Counted from the stretch's first letter, positions 1-8,626 are shown. The stretch is 64,000 nucleotides of DNA from LD21 sp963715785 (GCA_963715785.1 OY970276.1:2666001-2730000), one strand, 5' to 3'. Notes: generated from the sequence alone by a model not told the origin. Made by a program: numbers and translations.

Positions 1-1
1 A

Positions 2-1231
2 AACGACAGGGTTCGCGTTGGCATTGTTGGATTTTCCGACAGGTTCAGGTCTTCACTAGCCCCGGCATTTCTGAGTCAGGCGAAAGAATTTAATTTTGAG
101 ATCGTTGCTGTATCAGATCTTTGGAACAGGCGGCGCGATGAAGCTGAGTCCTTTTTCAAGGGTCATGGAATAACAATCAGAAAAGCACGTAACAATGATG
201 AATTATACAGTGGGAAGGATACAGACGCGGTTATTATAAGTACCGCAGATTTTCAGCATGCACTTGTTCTTGCTGAAGCCGTAAGAGCCGGGCAGGATGC
301 ATATTGTGAAAAGCCATTTGCCGAATCAATGGCAGATGCACGCGAGGCCCGGAAAGCGGTTCAGGAATCAAAGAAGATTGTTCAGATAGGCTCGCAGAGA
401 AGAAGCACTCCAAACTATATTGCGGCTAATGATTATATCAGGTCAGGAAAGTTCGGGAAAATTGTAATGGTGGAGATGTCATGGAATGTCAACCAGCCGG
501 GCAGGTGGCGAAGGCCGCAGCTTACCTCAATAATCAAAGAGTCGGATACCGACTGGAAAAGATTCCAGATGAATCGTCAACCTGCCGCCTGGGATCCACG
601 TAAATATCTTGAATTCAGGTTATTCTGGCCATACTCTTCCGGAATACCGGGGCAGTGGATGGCACATCAGATTGATACTGTTCACTGGTTTACAGGGCTG
701 AATCATCCGAGAAGCGTTGCCGCGAACGGAGGTATCTATCTCTGGAAAGACGGCCGCACAAATTTTGATACAATGACAGCTGTTATGGATTATGGAGATG
801 AGAATTCCGGATTTCAGGTTGTTTATACTTCTCGTTTTACCAACTCCGCCGGAGGCACAAAAGAGATCTATTTCTCAAATGGTGGCTCACTTAATCTCGA
901 CACAAATAAGATCAATTCAGACGGAGGACTTACCGCTGGCGATGCTAAAGAAATGAATATGAAGGCAAATCTACTGGAATCAATGGATTTGCCCGGATTT
1001 AAAATTGAGACAGGTGCAAACACCGGGTCGGATCCTATGACCAATGCGCATATGAGGAACTGGCTTGAATGCGTTCGAAGCCGAAACAAGCCAAATGCTG
1101 ACATCATGGCCGGATATAATCACTCAATTGCAACTATTATGTGTACAGCGGCACTCAGAACAGGTCAGAAAGCTACTTTCGATGAAGAGAGTCAGGAGGT
1201 CCTTGCAGGAGGTAAGATCTTCAGGTATTAA
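2..1231 (+). CDS. Gfo/Idh/MocA-family NAD(P)-dependent oxidoreductase, 5'-truncated
   Basis: The reading frame is open from base 2, so the gene starts before the window and 409 residues are visible. The fragment opens with a Rossmann beta-strand/glycine turn (VRVGIVGFSDRF). It later has the family's Glu-Lys-Pro motif in the context YCEKPFAE, whose Lys normally contacts cofactor and substrate. The C-terminal alpha/beta domain includes GQWMAHQIDTVHWFTG, where His and Asp sit in the usual catalytic region. Family members oxidise or reduce sugars, inositols and related polyols, but the substrate cannot be told from the sequence. A PmoA-like secreted protein starts 37 bases downstream, and this pairing is common in Bacteroidota sugar-catabolic loci (family knowledge). 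The annotated start inside the gene (ATG at 329) would delete the cofactor-binding fold, so it is not the real start. Confidence 0.92.
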   Translation, partial: NDRVRVGIVGFSDRFRSSLAPAFLSQAKEFNFEIVAVSDLWNRRRDEAESFFKGHGITIRKARNNDELYSGKDTDAVIISTADFQHALVLAEAVRAGQDAYCEKPFAESMADAREARKAVQESKKIVQIGSQRRSTPNYIAANDYIRSGKFGKIVMVEMSWNVNQPGRWRRPQLTSIIKESDTDWKRFQMNRQPAAWDPRKYLEFRLFWPYSSGIPGQWMAHQIDTVHWFTGLNHPRSVAANGGIYLWKDGRTNFDTMTAVMDYGDENSGFQVVYTSRFTNSAGGTKEIYFSNGGSLNLDTNKINSDGGLTAGDAKEMNMKANLLESMDLPGFKIETGANTGSDPMTNAHMRNWLECVRSRNKPNADIMAGYNHSIATIMCTAALRTGQKATFDEESQEVLAGGKIFRY

Positions 1232-1268
1232 ATATTTTTTTATTTTGAAAACATTTAATTACAGGTCG

Positions 1269-2333
1269 ATGAGCACAATACGCAAATCCAATTTTTTATT
1301 AATTCCTATATGTCTGTTTTCAGGAATCCTATTGCAGGCGCAAGCAGTTAAAAACAGCTCGGTAAGACTTATCAGGGATGACGAGAAGCATAAGATCGAT
1401 ATCCTTGTTAACGGAAGCTTATTCACAACATACAGGTATGGTGAAAATTTTGAGAAACCAGTTTTATTTCCTGTAATTGCTGCTGATGGCAAAGTAATAA
1501 CCAGGGGGTTCCCAATTGAACCAAGAGCCGGCGAGCGGATAGACCACCCGCACCAGGTAGGAATCTGGTTTAACTATGGCAACATCAATGGCCTGGATTT
1601 CTGGAATAACTCATCTGCAATTCCGGCAGGTAAAAAGGATTCATATGGGCATATAGTTCTGCAAAAAATTGTGAGCACGGTGAGTGGTGAAAGGGGAATT
1701 CTTGAAATTATCGCAAAATGGGAGGACAACCATGGAAATGCATTACTGACCGAACAGACGAAGTACCTTTTTTCGGGGGATGCAAATTCCCGCACTATTG
1801 ATCACATTTCCACCTTAACAGCAGTAAATGGGAGTGTCACAATAGGCGAAAGCAAGGAAGGCATGTTTGCTATCAGGGTAGACAGGGCATTTGAAATGCC
1901 TTCCGACGAATCTCTGATTTTCACTGATGAAAAAGGAAATCCTACCACTGTAAAGGCAATGGATAATAAAGGAGTTAATGGGATGTACACTTCCAGCAGC
2001 GGGCTTAAAGGAGATGCCGTTTGGGGCACAAGGAATGAGTGGGTGCTGCTCAGAGGCGTAAAAGACAATGACATAATAACCATGGGAATCTTTGATAATC
2101 CGAAAAACCCGGGATTTCCTGCTTATGCTCATGCACGGGGGTATGGACTTTTTTCACTGAATAACTTTGGACAAAATTCGTATGATCCGAAACTTGCTCC
2201 ACGTATTTATAAACTCGTGAAAGGACAGTCGGTTACGTTGCGTCACAGATTTTATGTACTGTCGGGTTCTGAACTGACACATGACAAGGCTGCTAAGATT
2301 TTTGAGGAATTTAAAGACGCGTATCACGATTAA
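1269..2333 (+). CDS. PmoA-like (DUF6807) secreted protein
   Basis: This 354-residue protein starts with a Sec-type signal (MSTIRKSNFLLIPICLFSG, then a cleavable LLQAQA region). The frame stays open upstream to 1065, but that part overlaps the preceding oxidoreductase, so ATG 1269, directly before the signal peptide, is preferred. Family hallmarks are RIDHPHQVGIWFNYGNINGLDFWNN in the N-terminal third, AVWGTRNEWVLLRG in the middle and a YAHARGYGLFSLNNFG stretch near the C-terminus. Bacteroidota proteins of this type are often labelled methane-oxygenase PmoA although they have nothing to do with methane. They usually sit in glycan-use loci and their reaction is unknown. It is probably co-transcribed with the upstream oxidoreductase (37-base gap). 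Confidence 0.85.
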   Translation: MSTIRKSNFLLIPICLFSGILLQAQAVKNSSVRLIRDDEKHKIDILVNGSLFTTYRYGENFEKPVLFPVIAADGKVITRGFPIEPRAGERIDHPHQVGIWFNYGNINGLDFWNNSSAIPAGKKDSYGHIVLQKIVSTVSGERGILEIIAKWEDNHGNALLTEQTKYLFSGDANSRTIDHISTLTAVNGSVTIGESKEGMFAIRVDRAFEMPSDESLIFTDEKGNPTTVKAMDNKGVNGMYTSSSGLKGDAVWGTRNEWVLLRGVKDNDIITMGIFDNPKNPGFPAYAHARGYGLFSLNNFGQNSYDPKLAPRIYKLVKGQSVTLRHRFYVLSGSELTHDKAAKIFEEFKDAYHD

Positions 2334-2430
2334 CCCCGGGTATAAATAAAAGTTAAAGGCTTATGCGCATAAAATGCAGTGCTTAATGATTTTGAATCAT
2401 TATATTAAATTTATAATCAATACTTTAATC

Positions 2431-3231
2431 ATGAAAAATTCTAAAATTTTTTACCGCATTATTCCGGCATTACTGCTATTCACCTCTATTGTTATGAACA
2501 GTTTTGGGGCAGGACCTGTAAATCAGCAATACTATGAAATAAAAATTTACAGGGTTGCTGACAAATCTCAGGAAGCAAGGGTTGATGAGTTTCTTAAAGG
2601 TGCATATCTGCCTGCACTTCACCGTGCGGGTATTCCGGTAATAGGAGTGTTTAAGCCCATTGAGACCGATACTTCATCTTTCGGAAAATTAGTTTATGTG
2701 TTTATCCCTTTTAAAACCGTCGACCAGTTCATGCAACTGGCAGGCGTGCTTAAAAGAGATAAGGTATTCGCCGATGCAGGGAAATCCTTTATTGATGCTC
2801 CTTATAATGATCCTCCATTCATGAGATATGAAACAATCTTATTAAAAGCATTTACGGATATGCCTCAATTTGCAGTACCAAAATTTTCGACTCCTGCTTC
2901 GGAAAGAATATATGAATTGCGCAGTTACGAAAGTGCTACGGATGCGAAGGCAGCAAAAAAGATTGAAATGTTCAACAAGGGGGGAGAGATAAGCCTGTTT
3001 AAGAAGCTGGAATTTAATCCGGTGTTTTACGCCGAAGTATTAGCTGGCAGTCATATGCCTAATCTAATGTATATGACCACTTTCTCTGACATGAAATCTC
3101 ACGACGAGCATTGGAGTGCGTTTGGCAAAACTGAGGAATGGAAGAAGCTTTCAGGAATGGAGGAGTATAAAAATACTGTCTCAAAAGCAAATCCTTATCT
3201 GCTTCATCCAACATCTTATTCTGACTTCTAG
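2431..3231 (+). CDS. secreted NIPSNAP-family protein with two NIPSNAP domains
   Basis: 266 residues from ATG 2431. An in-frame ATG at 2374 would add a non-signal N-terminus, whereas MKNSKIFYRIIPALLLFTSIV is a clear signal peptide ending near NSFGAG. Two NIPSNAP-like ferredoxin-fold repeats follow. The first begins YYEIKIYRVADKSQEARVDE, about residues 34-130. The second begins RIYELRSYESATDAKAAKKI, about residues 155-255, and ends with the family's HDEHWSAFGKTEEWKKL pattern. Periplasmic NIPSNAP proteins are frequent beside Gfo/Idh oxidoreductases in this phylum. Their biochemical role is not established, so none is assigned. The gene is 97 bases after the PmoA-like gene on the same strand. Confidence 0.85.
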   Translation: MKNSKIFYRIIPALLLFTSIVMNSFGAGPVNQQYYEIKIYRVADKSQEARVDEFLKGAYLPALHRAGIPVIGVFKPIETDTSSFGKLVYVFIPFKTVDQFMQLAGVLKRDKVFADAGKSFIDAPYNDPPFMRYETILLKAFTDMPQFAVPKFSTPASERIYELRSYESATDAKAAKKIEMFNKGGEISLFKKLEFNPVFYAEVLAGSHMPNLMYMTTFSDMKSHDEHWSAFGKTEEWKKLSGMEEYKNTVSKANPYLLHPTSYSDF

Positions 3232-3236
3232 TTTTT

Positions 3237-3350
3237 ATTCCCTGCGACCCTCTGTGTCTTCTCACTAATACTGAGGAGTCACAGGGGTTCACTAAGGAGT
3301 TCCGGAATGAGCAATGGTACACAAAGTCATCACAAAGGGATTCACAAAGT
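3237..3350. repeat. degenerate CTTTGTG/CACAAAG-type intergenic repeat
   Basis: The gap between the NIPSNAP gene and the convergent trpB2 gene holds repeated short words such as CTCTGTGTCTTCT, CACAGGGGTTCACTAAGG, ACACAAAGTCATCACAAAG and TTCACAAAG. This layered CACAAAG/CTTTGTG texture resembles a degraded member of dispersed intergenic repeats seen in many Bacteroidota. No protein-coding signal was found. The extent is approximate. Confidence 0.45.
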
Positions 3351-3354
3351 TTAA

Positions 3355-4716
3355 TTAGACTGGTATATTAATTTTTGCAATAGCCTCGTCGACTTCTGCG
3401 GAAGTCATTTCGTGATCTGGCAGATTGTTATCAAAATACTTTTCATAGGCTGAAATATCGAAATGGCCATGGCCGCTTAGGTTAAAGAGTATCGTTCTGG
3501 AAACTCCTTCCAGATCTGCTTTTCTTGCTTCATCAAGTGCACCGGCGATGGCATATGTTGATTCCGGTGCAGGCAATATACCCTCTGTTCTTGCAAACAG
3601 AACGCCGGCTTCAAAACATTCCCTCTGCATCTTTGCTTTTGGTTCAATAAATCCGTCTTTCAGGAGCTGACTCACAAGAACACCTGCACCATGGTAGCGC
3701 AAGCCGCCGGCATGAATCTTTTCGGGCATAAAATCATGTCCCAGGGTGTACATTGGTAGGAGAGGGGTCATACCGGCAGAATCGCCGAAGTCATACATGA
3801 ATTTTCCTTTCGTAAGTTTCGGACATGATGCCGGCTCCACAGTCACCAGCCTGATATCTTTTCCGTTAAGAAGTTTTTCGCGAAGAAATGGGAAAGCAAT
3901 TCCTGAAAAGTTTGAACCTCCTCCGAAACATCCAATCACAACGTCAGGATAGTCGCCTGCCTTCTCCATTTGAAGAAGAGCTTCCTGCCCGATAATTGTC
4001 TGATGAAGAATTACGTGATTAAGAACACTGCCTAAGGAGTACTTTGTATAAGGATCCTGTACAGCAATTTCCATAGCTTCCGATATTGCAATACCAAGAC
4101 TTCCAGGTGAATCGGGATCAAGCTCCAGGACTTTTCTTCCCGCAACAGTCATCGTGCTTGGGGAAGCGACAACTTTAGCATTGTAGGTATTCATAAGGAG
4201 CTTGCGTCCTGGTTTCTGATTATAGCTGACTTTTACCATAAAGACCAGAAGGTCGAGTCCGAAGTGATGGCACGCAAAGCTCATTGCGCTTCCCCATTGC
4301 CCGGCGCCGGTTTCGGTTGTAATTCTTTTTATTCCTTCTATCTTGTTATAATATGCCTGAGGGATTGCAGTGTTGGCTTTGTGAGAGCCTGAATAATTAC
4401 CCCCTTCATATTTGTAATATATTTTACTCTTTGTACCAAGTGCTTTCTCGAGACTCAGGGCTCTGAAAAGAGGCGAGGGGCGGAACAGCGTGTAGAGGTC
4501 AAGTACCTCATCAGGTATGTCGATATATCTTTCTACCGACACCTCCTGCTTTATGAGCGCCATTGGAAAAACGGCTGCAAGGTCTTCTGGTCCAACGGGC
4601 TGTTTTGTGACCGGATTCAGCGGAGGCATAGGCTTATTGGGCATATCTGCCATAATATTATACCACTGTTTAGGCATTTCATTTTCGCTTAAAGTGATTT
4701 TTCTGATCTTTTCCAT
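3355..4716 (-). CDS. trpB2: tryptophan synthase beta-like PLP enzyme, TrpB2 type
   Basis: This 453-residue enzyme is longer than TrpB1 (about 400) and has the N-terminal extension and internal insertions of the TrpB2 subgroup. The PLP lysine is K113 in GSHKANTA. ETGAGQWGSA (substrate carboxylate loop) and the phosphate-binding CFGGGSNFSG are also present. The family condenses indole with serine to tryptophan. TrpB2 members often act without TrpA, and a role in indole salvage has been proposed. No other trp gene lies in the window. Regulation is visible: a Bacteroidota-type promoter, a leader peptide with Trp-Ser-Trp codons and a terminator lie directly upstream (4755-4957). This argues that the cell treats the gene as a tryptophan-biosynthesis gene. 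It is transcribed as its own unit. Confidence 0.92.
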   Translation of the reverse strand: MEKIRKITLSENEMPKQWYNIMADMPNKPMPPLNPVTKQPVGPEDLAAVFPMALIKQEVSVERYIDIPDEVLDLYTLFRPSPLFRALSLEKALGTKSKIYYKYEGGNYSGSHKANTAIPQAYYNKIEGIKRITTETGAGQWGSAMSFACHHFGLDLLVFMVKVSYNQKPGRKLLMNTYNAKVVASPSTMTVAGRKVLELDPDSPGSLGIAISEAMEIAVQDPYTKYSLGSVLNHVILHQTIIGQEALLQMEKAGDYPDVVIGCFGGGSNFSGIAFPFLREKLLNGKDIRLVTVEPASCPKLTKGKFMYDFGDSAGMTPLLPMYTLGHDFMPEKIHAGGLRYHGAGVLVSQLLKDGFIEPKAKMQRECFEAGVLFARTEGILPAPESTYAIAGALDEARKADLEGVSRTILFNLSGHGHFDISAYEKYFDNNLPDHEMTSAEVDEAIAKINIPV

Positions 4717-4754
4717 GATTGTTAAATATTAGTGTTTGTTGAGTATTTTAAAAC

Positions 4755-4782
4755 AAAAAAGGCACACTGTGAACAGTGTGCC
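4755..4782 (-). terminator. trp attenuator terminator
   Basis: On the minus strand a 9-bp perfect stem, GGCACACTG/CAGTGTGCC with a four-base loop, is followed by TTTTTTG. It lies between the Trp leader peptide stop (4808) and the trpB2 start (4716), where an attenuator terminator belongs. The upstream segment ACAGCTGTG (4826-4834) can pair with CACACTGT of the 5' arm with one bulged base. The same segment can also pair with CAGCT (4843-4847) just after the Trp codons. This gives the 1:2 / 2:3 / 3:4 alternatives of classical attenuation. Confidence 0.82.
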
Positions 4783-4807
4783 TCTATAAATAAATATCTT
4801 TTTGATG

Positions 4808-4885
4808 CTATATAATGGCTTGTTTCACAGCTGTATCTTGAAAGCTGCACCACGACCACATATAAACCCTTGTTGTATTCATCAT
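4808..4885 (-). CDS. trpL: trp operon leader peptide (attenuator)
   Basis: A 25-codon ORF has its first ATG at 4885. In-frame ATGs at 4882 and 4861 are alternatives, the last giving 17 residues. It contains MWSWC, two Trp codons separated by one Ser codon at 4850-4858, and stops at TAG 4808. It lies between a TTTG/TACTTTTG promoter and a terminator hairpin upstream of trpB2. Trp is rare, so two Trp codons in a 25-codon ORF at this place are unlikely to be chance. Inference: when charged tRNA-Trp is scarce, a ribosome stalls on these codons, covers segment 1 and lets the antiterminator form. The ORF is too short for normal gene calling. Confidence 0.8.
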   Translation of the reverse strand: MMNTTRVYMWSWCSFQDTAVKQAII

Positions 4886-4927
4886 CGAAATTTAACTCTT
4901 CTTTTGAACGTGAGTTGTTTCTATCAG

Positions 4928-4957
4928 CAAAAGTAATCAAAAAAATAAAACATCAAA
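4928..4957 (-). promoter_or_regulatory. trpL-trpB2 promoter (Bacteroidota type)
   Basis: On the minus strand TTTG (4957-4954) and TACTTTTG (4935-4928) are separated by 18 bases, matching the phylum's -33 TTTG / -7 TAnnTTTG pattern. The start site would fall near 4920, about 35-40 bases before the first leader ATG. Confidence 0.65.
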
Positions 4958-5036
4958 ATAAAATCACTTTTTTTGATATTTATAACAAAAAGCCCCTCTA
5001 TGATTCTTAAAGGTTAAGATTAAGCTTAAGATACTG

Positions 5037-6287
5037 TCATTCGTGAACAAGCGCACCTAACTGGCGGAGATCATCAAAAAAGCAGGGATAAGATTTTGCT
5101 ATACACTGTGAATCTCTGATTGATACATTCCCGGTTGCCCTGAGTGAAGTTACAGCCGCTGCCATGGCTATGCGATGGTCATCGTGCGATTCTATCCTTG
5201 CACCCTGGGGTCTTCCCCCGGTAATGTACATCATGTCATCATTAATCTCAATTTTAATATTCATTTTAGCAAACTCTTCCTTAAGAGATATTGCCCGGTC
5301 GCTTTCTTTGAATATTAACCTGGACACTCCTTTTATAGCTGATGTCCCTTCACAAAATGAAGCAAGAGCGACCAGTGGGGGGAAAAGATCAGGCGACTCA
5401 GTGGAATCAAACTGAAAGGCAGAAAGTTCAGATTTTGAAATGGAAATATGGTCGTCACCTATTGTCATATTTGCTCCTGCCATCTGCAGGACCTTGAGAA
5501 TTGCAACATCACTCTGCAAGCTGTCTTTTCTAAGGCCTTTCACATTCAACTCGCCATTAATGGCTCCTGCAACAAGCAGAAATGCACCTCCGCTCCAGTC
5601 TCCTTCCACAGTATAACTCCGGGGAGTATATTTTTGATTGCCAGGAATACGAAACAAATTATAGTCATTATTCTCAACTGTGATGCCAAAAGATTTTAAT
5701 ATTTGTATTGTCATGTCAATATAGGGCTTGCTCTTAAGATTATTGACTTTTATCTCAGAACTTTTTGCTGCCAGAGGCAATGCCATGAGCAGCCCGGTTA
5801 ATAACTGACTGCTGACGGATCCATCAATTTCACAATAACCGCCAGCTAAAGGTCCGTGTATGAAAAGCGGCAGGAATCCGTCAGTGGTTTTGCATTTCAC
5901 TCCAAGCTGATTTAAGGCGTCTTCTATCATGAACATAGGACGCTTCTTGAGGGAATTGGCTCCTGCCATAGTTATTTCAGCAGGATATAGAGCGGCAATA
6001 GGTGAAAACATCCTGATTGCAAGGCCTGATTCCCCGCAATTGAGTTTATGCTCTTTCAGTATTGCCGAACCGGTGATCTTAAGATCGTTGACCTTTGGCT
6101 CGACCCTCGCGCCCAGACCCACTGCGATGCTCATTGCAGCAAGCGAATCATCGCAATATGAAGGATTATGGATAACGCTCTGACCGTCAGCAAGTAATGC
6201 AGCTGCAATTGCCCGTTGTGTCATGCTTTTTGATGCCGGAGCATTAATAGTGCCTTTAAGCGCCGACGGTTCCAGGTATCTTTCCAT
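5037..6287 (-). CDS. aroA: 3-phosphoshikimate 1-carboxyvinyltransferase (EPSP synthase)
   Basis: This enzyme joins shikimate-3-phosphate and PEP in the sixth step of the shikimate pathway (cytosol). From ATG 6287 it has 416 residues, near the usual length. An in-frame ATG at 6311 would add eight residues, but MERYLEPSALKGTINAPASKS looks like the native N-terminus, with the substrate-binding Ala-Ser-Lys-Ser. Other hallmarks are LNCGESGLAIRMF, the DWSGGAFL segment and ESHDDHRIAMA near the C-terminus. It is the last gene of the pheA-led aromatic cluster but is separated from the DAHP synthase gene by about 200 bases. It could therefore be read through from that operon or have its own promoter; no clear promoter was seen. 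Confidence 0.93.
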   Translation of the reverse strand: MERYLEPSALKGTINAPASKSMTQRAIAAALLADGQSVIHNPSYCDDSLAAMSIAVGLGARVEPKVNDLKITGSAILKEHKLNCGESGLAIRMFSPIAALYPAEITMAGANSLKKRPMFMIEDALNQLGVKCKTTDGFLPLFIHGPLAGGYCEIDGSVSSQLLTGLLMALPLAAKSSEIKVNNLKSKPYIDMTIQILKSFGITVENNDYNLFRIPGNQKYTPRSYTVEGDWSGGAFLLVAGAINGELNVKGLRKDSLQSDVAILKVLQMAGANMTIGDDHISISKSELSAFQFDSTESPDLFPPLVALASFCEGTSAIKGVSRLIFKESDRAISLKEEFAKMNIKIEINDDMMYITGGRPQGARIESHDDHRIAMAAAVTSLRATGNVSIRDSQCIAKSYPCFFDDLRQLGALVHE

Positions 6288-6490
6288 ATGTCTCTTTTTA
6301 ATTTGTAGCAAGCCCGGGGACTACGCAAACCCGAAATCCATTACCGTTCAGATCGTGCAAAGGTTTTAAAAAAACGATTAATAATAATTTGACCCTGCAT
6401 GGTTTTACGGCTAAATAGAACTTTATAAGCTTCCCCGGAAACGATCAATTTAGGTATTAATGCTTTGTCAGAGTGTTGATTTGTACTTCA

Positions 6491-7606
6491 TTATTTATTA
6501 CCGTTGTGACTTTTCACATCTGTATTCATCACTTTCATCTGGTGATTAATAGACTCCTGATGAATAGCTTTGAATATTGTATCTATCAGTTCCGGACTAA
6601 GACCTTTCGCAAGACCTTTCGCAATAACTTTATTTATAATTTCGTCCCAGCGTGTTGTCTGCAAGATAGTGATATTATTTTCCTTTTTATAACGGCCGAT
6701 AGTTTCCGCAACCTTCATTCTTTTTTCCATCAGATCGAGAAGGTGATCATCATAAACGTCAATCTGTTGTCGCAATTCGCCCAGAACGTCAAGCAGCCGT
6801 GGATCGGATGTGCTTGGATTACGAAGGATCAGCCTGCTTAAGAGTTCTTTCAGATCGTTGGGAGTGAGCTGTTGGGCTGCATCGCTTAAAGCTTTGGAAG
6901 GATCAATATGCGATTCGAGCATCAATCCATCGAAGTTGAGGTCCATTGCCTTTTGGGAGATCTCATGAAGATATTGTCTTGCGCCTCCGATATGGCTTGG
7001 ATCGCATATGATCGGCAAATCAGGTATGCGCCGGCGCAATTCAATTGGCAGCTGCCAGTTTGGCTGATTCCGGTAAAGGGTCTTTTCATACGAAGAAAAA
7101 CCGCGATGGATGGCTCCTATCCTTGTAATACCGGCTCTGGTTATGCGCTCGATTGCTCCTATCCATAGATCGAGGTCGGGATTAATAGGATTTTTGACCA
7201 TGACCATTATGTCAACTCCGCTCAATGCATCGGAGATCTCCTGAACAGTGAAAGGATTCACGGAGGTCCTGGCGCCTATCCAAAGCATATCAATCCCATA
7301 TTTAAGGGCCTCATACACATGCTTCTCATTAGCCACTTCGGTACCTACTAACAAGCCGGTTTCCTGCTTGACCCTTCTGAGCCACTTTAATCCTTCAACG
7401 CCAACGCCTTCAAAGGAATTCGGACGAGTTCTGGGTTTCCAGATCCCTGCCCGGAATACACTGACTTCCTTTAGCCGGGCCAGTTGGGTTGCAGTTTCCA
7501 TAACCTGTTCTTCCGTTTCAGCGCTGCACGGTCCGGAGATCAGGAAAGGCCTGCCCTTATAGCCTTTCCAGTCCTGTATCAGTGTATTTTTAAGTTTTAC
7601 TTCCAT
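6491..7606 (-). CDS. bifunctional DAHP synthase / chorismate mutase
   Basis: 371 residues with two enzymes. Residues 1 to about 260 form a type I beta (KDO8P-synthase-like) DAHP synthase: PFLISGPCSAETEEQ, VFRAGIWKPRTRPNSFEG, and the metal/substrate segments ICDPSHIGG and LMLESHIDP. Residues from about 275 form an AroQ-type helical chorismate mutase (LGELRQQIDVYDDHLLDLMEKRMKVAETIGRYKKEN). It makes the first intermediate of the shikimate pathway and also converts chorismate to prephenate, the substrate of the PheA and TyrA encoded in the same operon. This fusion is usual in Bacteroidota, where the mutase domain can serve as the feedback sensor (family knowledge). It lies 143 bases downstream of tyrA. 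Confidence 0.92.
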   Translation of the reverse strand: MEVKLKNTLIQDWKGYKGRPFLISGPCSAETEEQVMETATQLARLKEVSVFRAGIWKPRTRPNSFEGVGVEGLKWLRRVKQETGLLVGTEVANEKHVYEALKYGIDMLWIGARTSVNPFTVQEISDALSGVDIMVMVKNPINPDLDLWIGAIERITRAGITRIGAIHRGFSSYEKTLYRNQPNWQLPIELRRRIPDLPIICDPSHIGGARQYLHEISQKAMDLNFDGLMLESHIDPSKALSDAAQQLTPNDLKELLSRLILRNPSTSDPRLLDVLGELRQQIDVYDDHLLDLMEKRMKVAETIGRYKKENNITILQTTRWDEIINKVIAKGLAKGLSPELIDTIFKAIHQESINHQMKVMNTDVKSHNGNK

Positions 7607-7639
7607 AATGTCTTGTATAAAAGTTTATATTCTGTCAGC

Positions 7640-7743
7640 TCTGTCTGCTGCGTGTTGCATGTTGTTGCATGTTGCATGTTGCATGTTGCGGGTTGCATGT
7701 TGCATTGACATGTTGTAACCTGTAACCCGTAACCTGCAACCTG
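7640..7743. repeat. heptad tandem array (GTTGCAT)n then (AACCTGT)n
   Basis: The tyrA to DAHP-synthase gap consists of about seven GTTGCAT-like heptamers, with some imperfect units, then TGACATGTT, then four AACCTGT-like heptamers (AACCTGT, AACCCGT, AACCTGC, AACCTGT). In RNA the two halves are complementary: GTTGCGGGTTGC can pair with GTAACCCGTAAC if G-U wobbles are allowed. The element could thus be a long hairpin inside the operon mRNA. No coding function was seen. Confidence 0.75.
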
Positions 7744-7749
7744 TACATT

Positions 7750-8595
7750 CTAGTTAAGTATCTTCCTGATCTTATTAGCCTCTTCCATAAGTGCCTTGAG
7801 GCCATTAATATCTTTTTCAGAGATCATTTTTCTAAAGGAATTCATTTTATCGATATAAGTATCCATCACTTCAAGAATGTACTGGGCATTTTCCACAAAT
7901 ATTGGTGCCCATGTCTCTCCATTACTTTTGGCCAGACGCACTGTACTTTCAAATCCTCCTCCAGCGAGAGTCAGGATATTTCGCTCTTCCTGTTCTTTCT
8001 CAAGCACGCTTAATGCCAGCGAGAATGAGGTTATATGAGAGATGTGAGAAATATAAGCCACATGTACATCATGTTCACTCGAGTTCATATACACTTTATG
8101 CATATTCAAGAGGTCGAGCATATTTTCAATGGTTGCAAGTGCATCAGGATCACTGAGATCCCTGTCGCATATAATAGCAGTTTTATAGTCAAACAGCTTG
8201 CCGATAGCTGCAAGAGGACCAGAATATTCTGTACCAGCCATTGGATGCACGGCAACATACCTGCCTCTTGCCGGATGATTTTCAGAAGCTTTGGCTATGC
8301 TGGCTTTCGTTGATCCCATGTCAGTGACTATCTTTGAAGTACCTTCGATTTTGTCGAGAATCTCCGGCAACATCTTGCAATTTGTATGTACCGGAGTTGC
8401 CAGAATTATCAAGTCACTTTTTTCAATAGCATTCGCGAGAGTATCATTTTCATCAACCAGGCCACAGAGAAGGGCAATATTCGAATGGTGCATATTTGTG
8501 TCAACACCGATTATTTTATCAGCAAAACCGCGTTTGCGGAGATCTACCATTAATGATCCGCCTATCAGTCCTATTCCAATTACAGCAATTGTCAT
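7750..8595 (-). CDS. tyrA: prephenate dehydrogenase
   Basis: A 281-residue NAD(P)-dependent enzyme that oxidatively decarboxylates prephenate to 4-hydroxyphenylpyruvate for tyrosine. The N-terminus is a Rossmann fold (MTIAVIGIGLIGGSL, then the acidic IGVDTN). The catalytic-domain signature HPMAGTEYSGP includes the conserved His, and SEHDVHVAYISHISHI follows. There is no ACT or chorismate mutase domain, consistent with the mutase being fused to DAHP synthase in the next gene. It starts 31 bases after the aminotransferase gene ends, so it is co-transcribed. Confidence 0.93.
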   Translation of the reverse strand: MTIAVIGIGLIGGSLMVDLRKRGFADKIIGVDTNMHHSNIALLCGLVDENDTLANAIEKSDLIILATPVHTNCKMLPEILDKIEGTSKIVTDMGSTKASIAKASENHPARGRYVAVHPMAGTEYSGPLAAIGKLFDYKTAIICDRDLSDPDALATIENMLDLLNMHKVYMNSSEHDVHVAYISHISHITSFSLALSVLEKEQEERNILTLAGGGFESTVRLAKSNGETWAPIFVENAQYILEVMDTYIDKMNSFRKMISEKDINGLKALMEEANKIRKILN

Positions 8596-8626
8596 TTATT
8601 AAGAGTTTATTAGTTACCGGGATTTA

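Noticed and set aside
1065..1268. N-terminal extension of the PmoA-like gene
   Set aside because: This part overlaps the preceding oxidoreductase gene in another frame and would bury the signal peptide; ATG 1269 fits better.
4722..4940. A 72-codon minus-strand ORF upstream of trpB2
   Set aside because: It runs through the attenuator terminator, has no family resemblance, and overlaps in another frame the much better supported Trp leader peptide.
7640..7743. Possible CRISPR-like array
   Set aside because: The units are seven bases with no spacers and no cas genes are nearby; it is a short tandem/inverted repeat.
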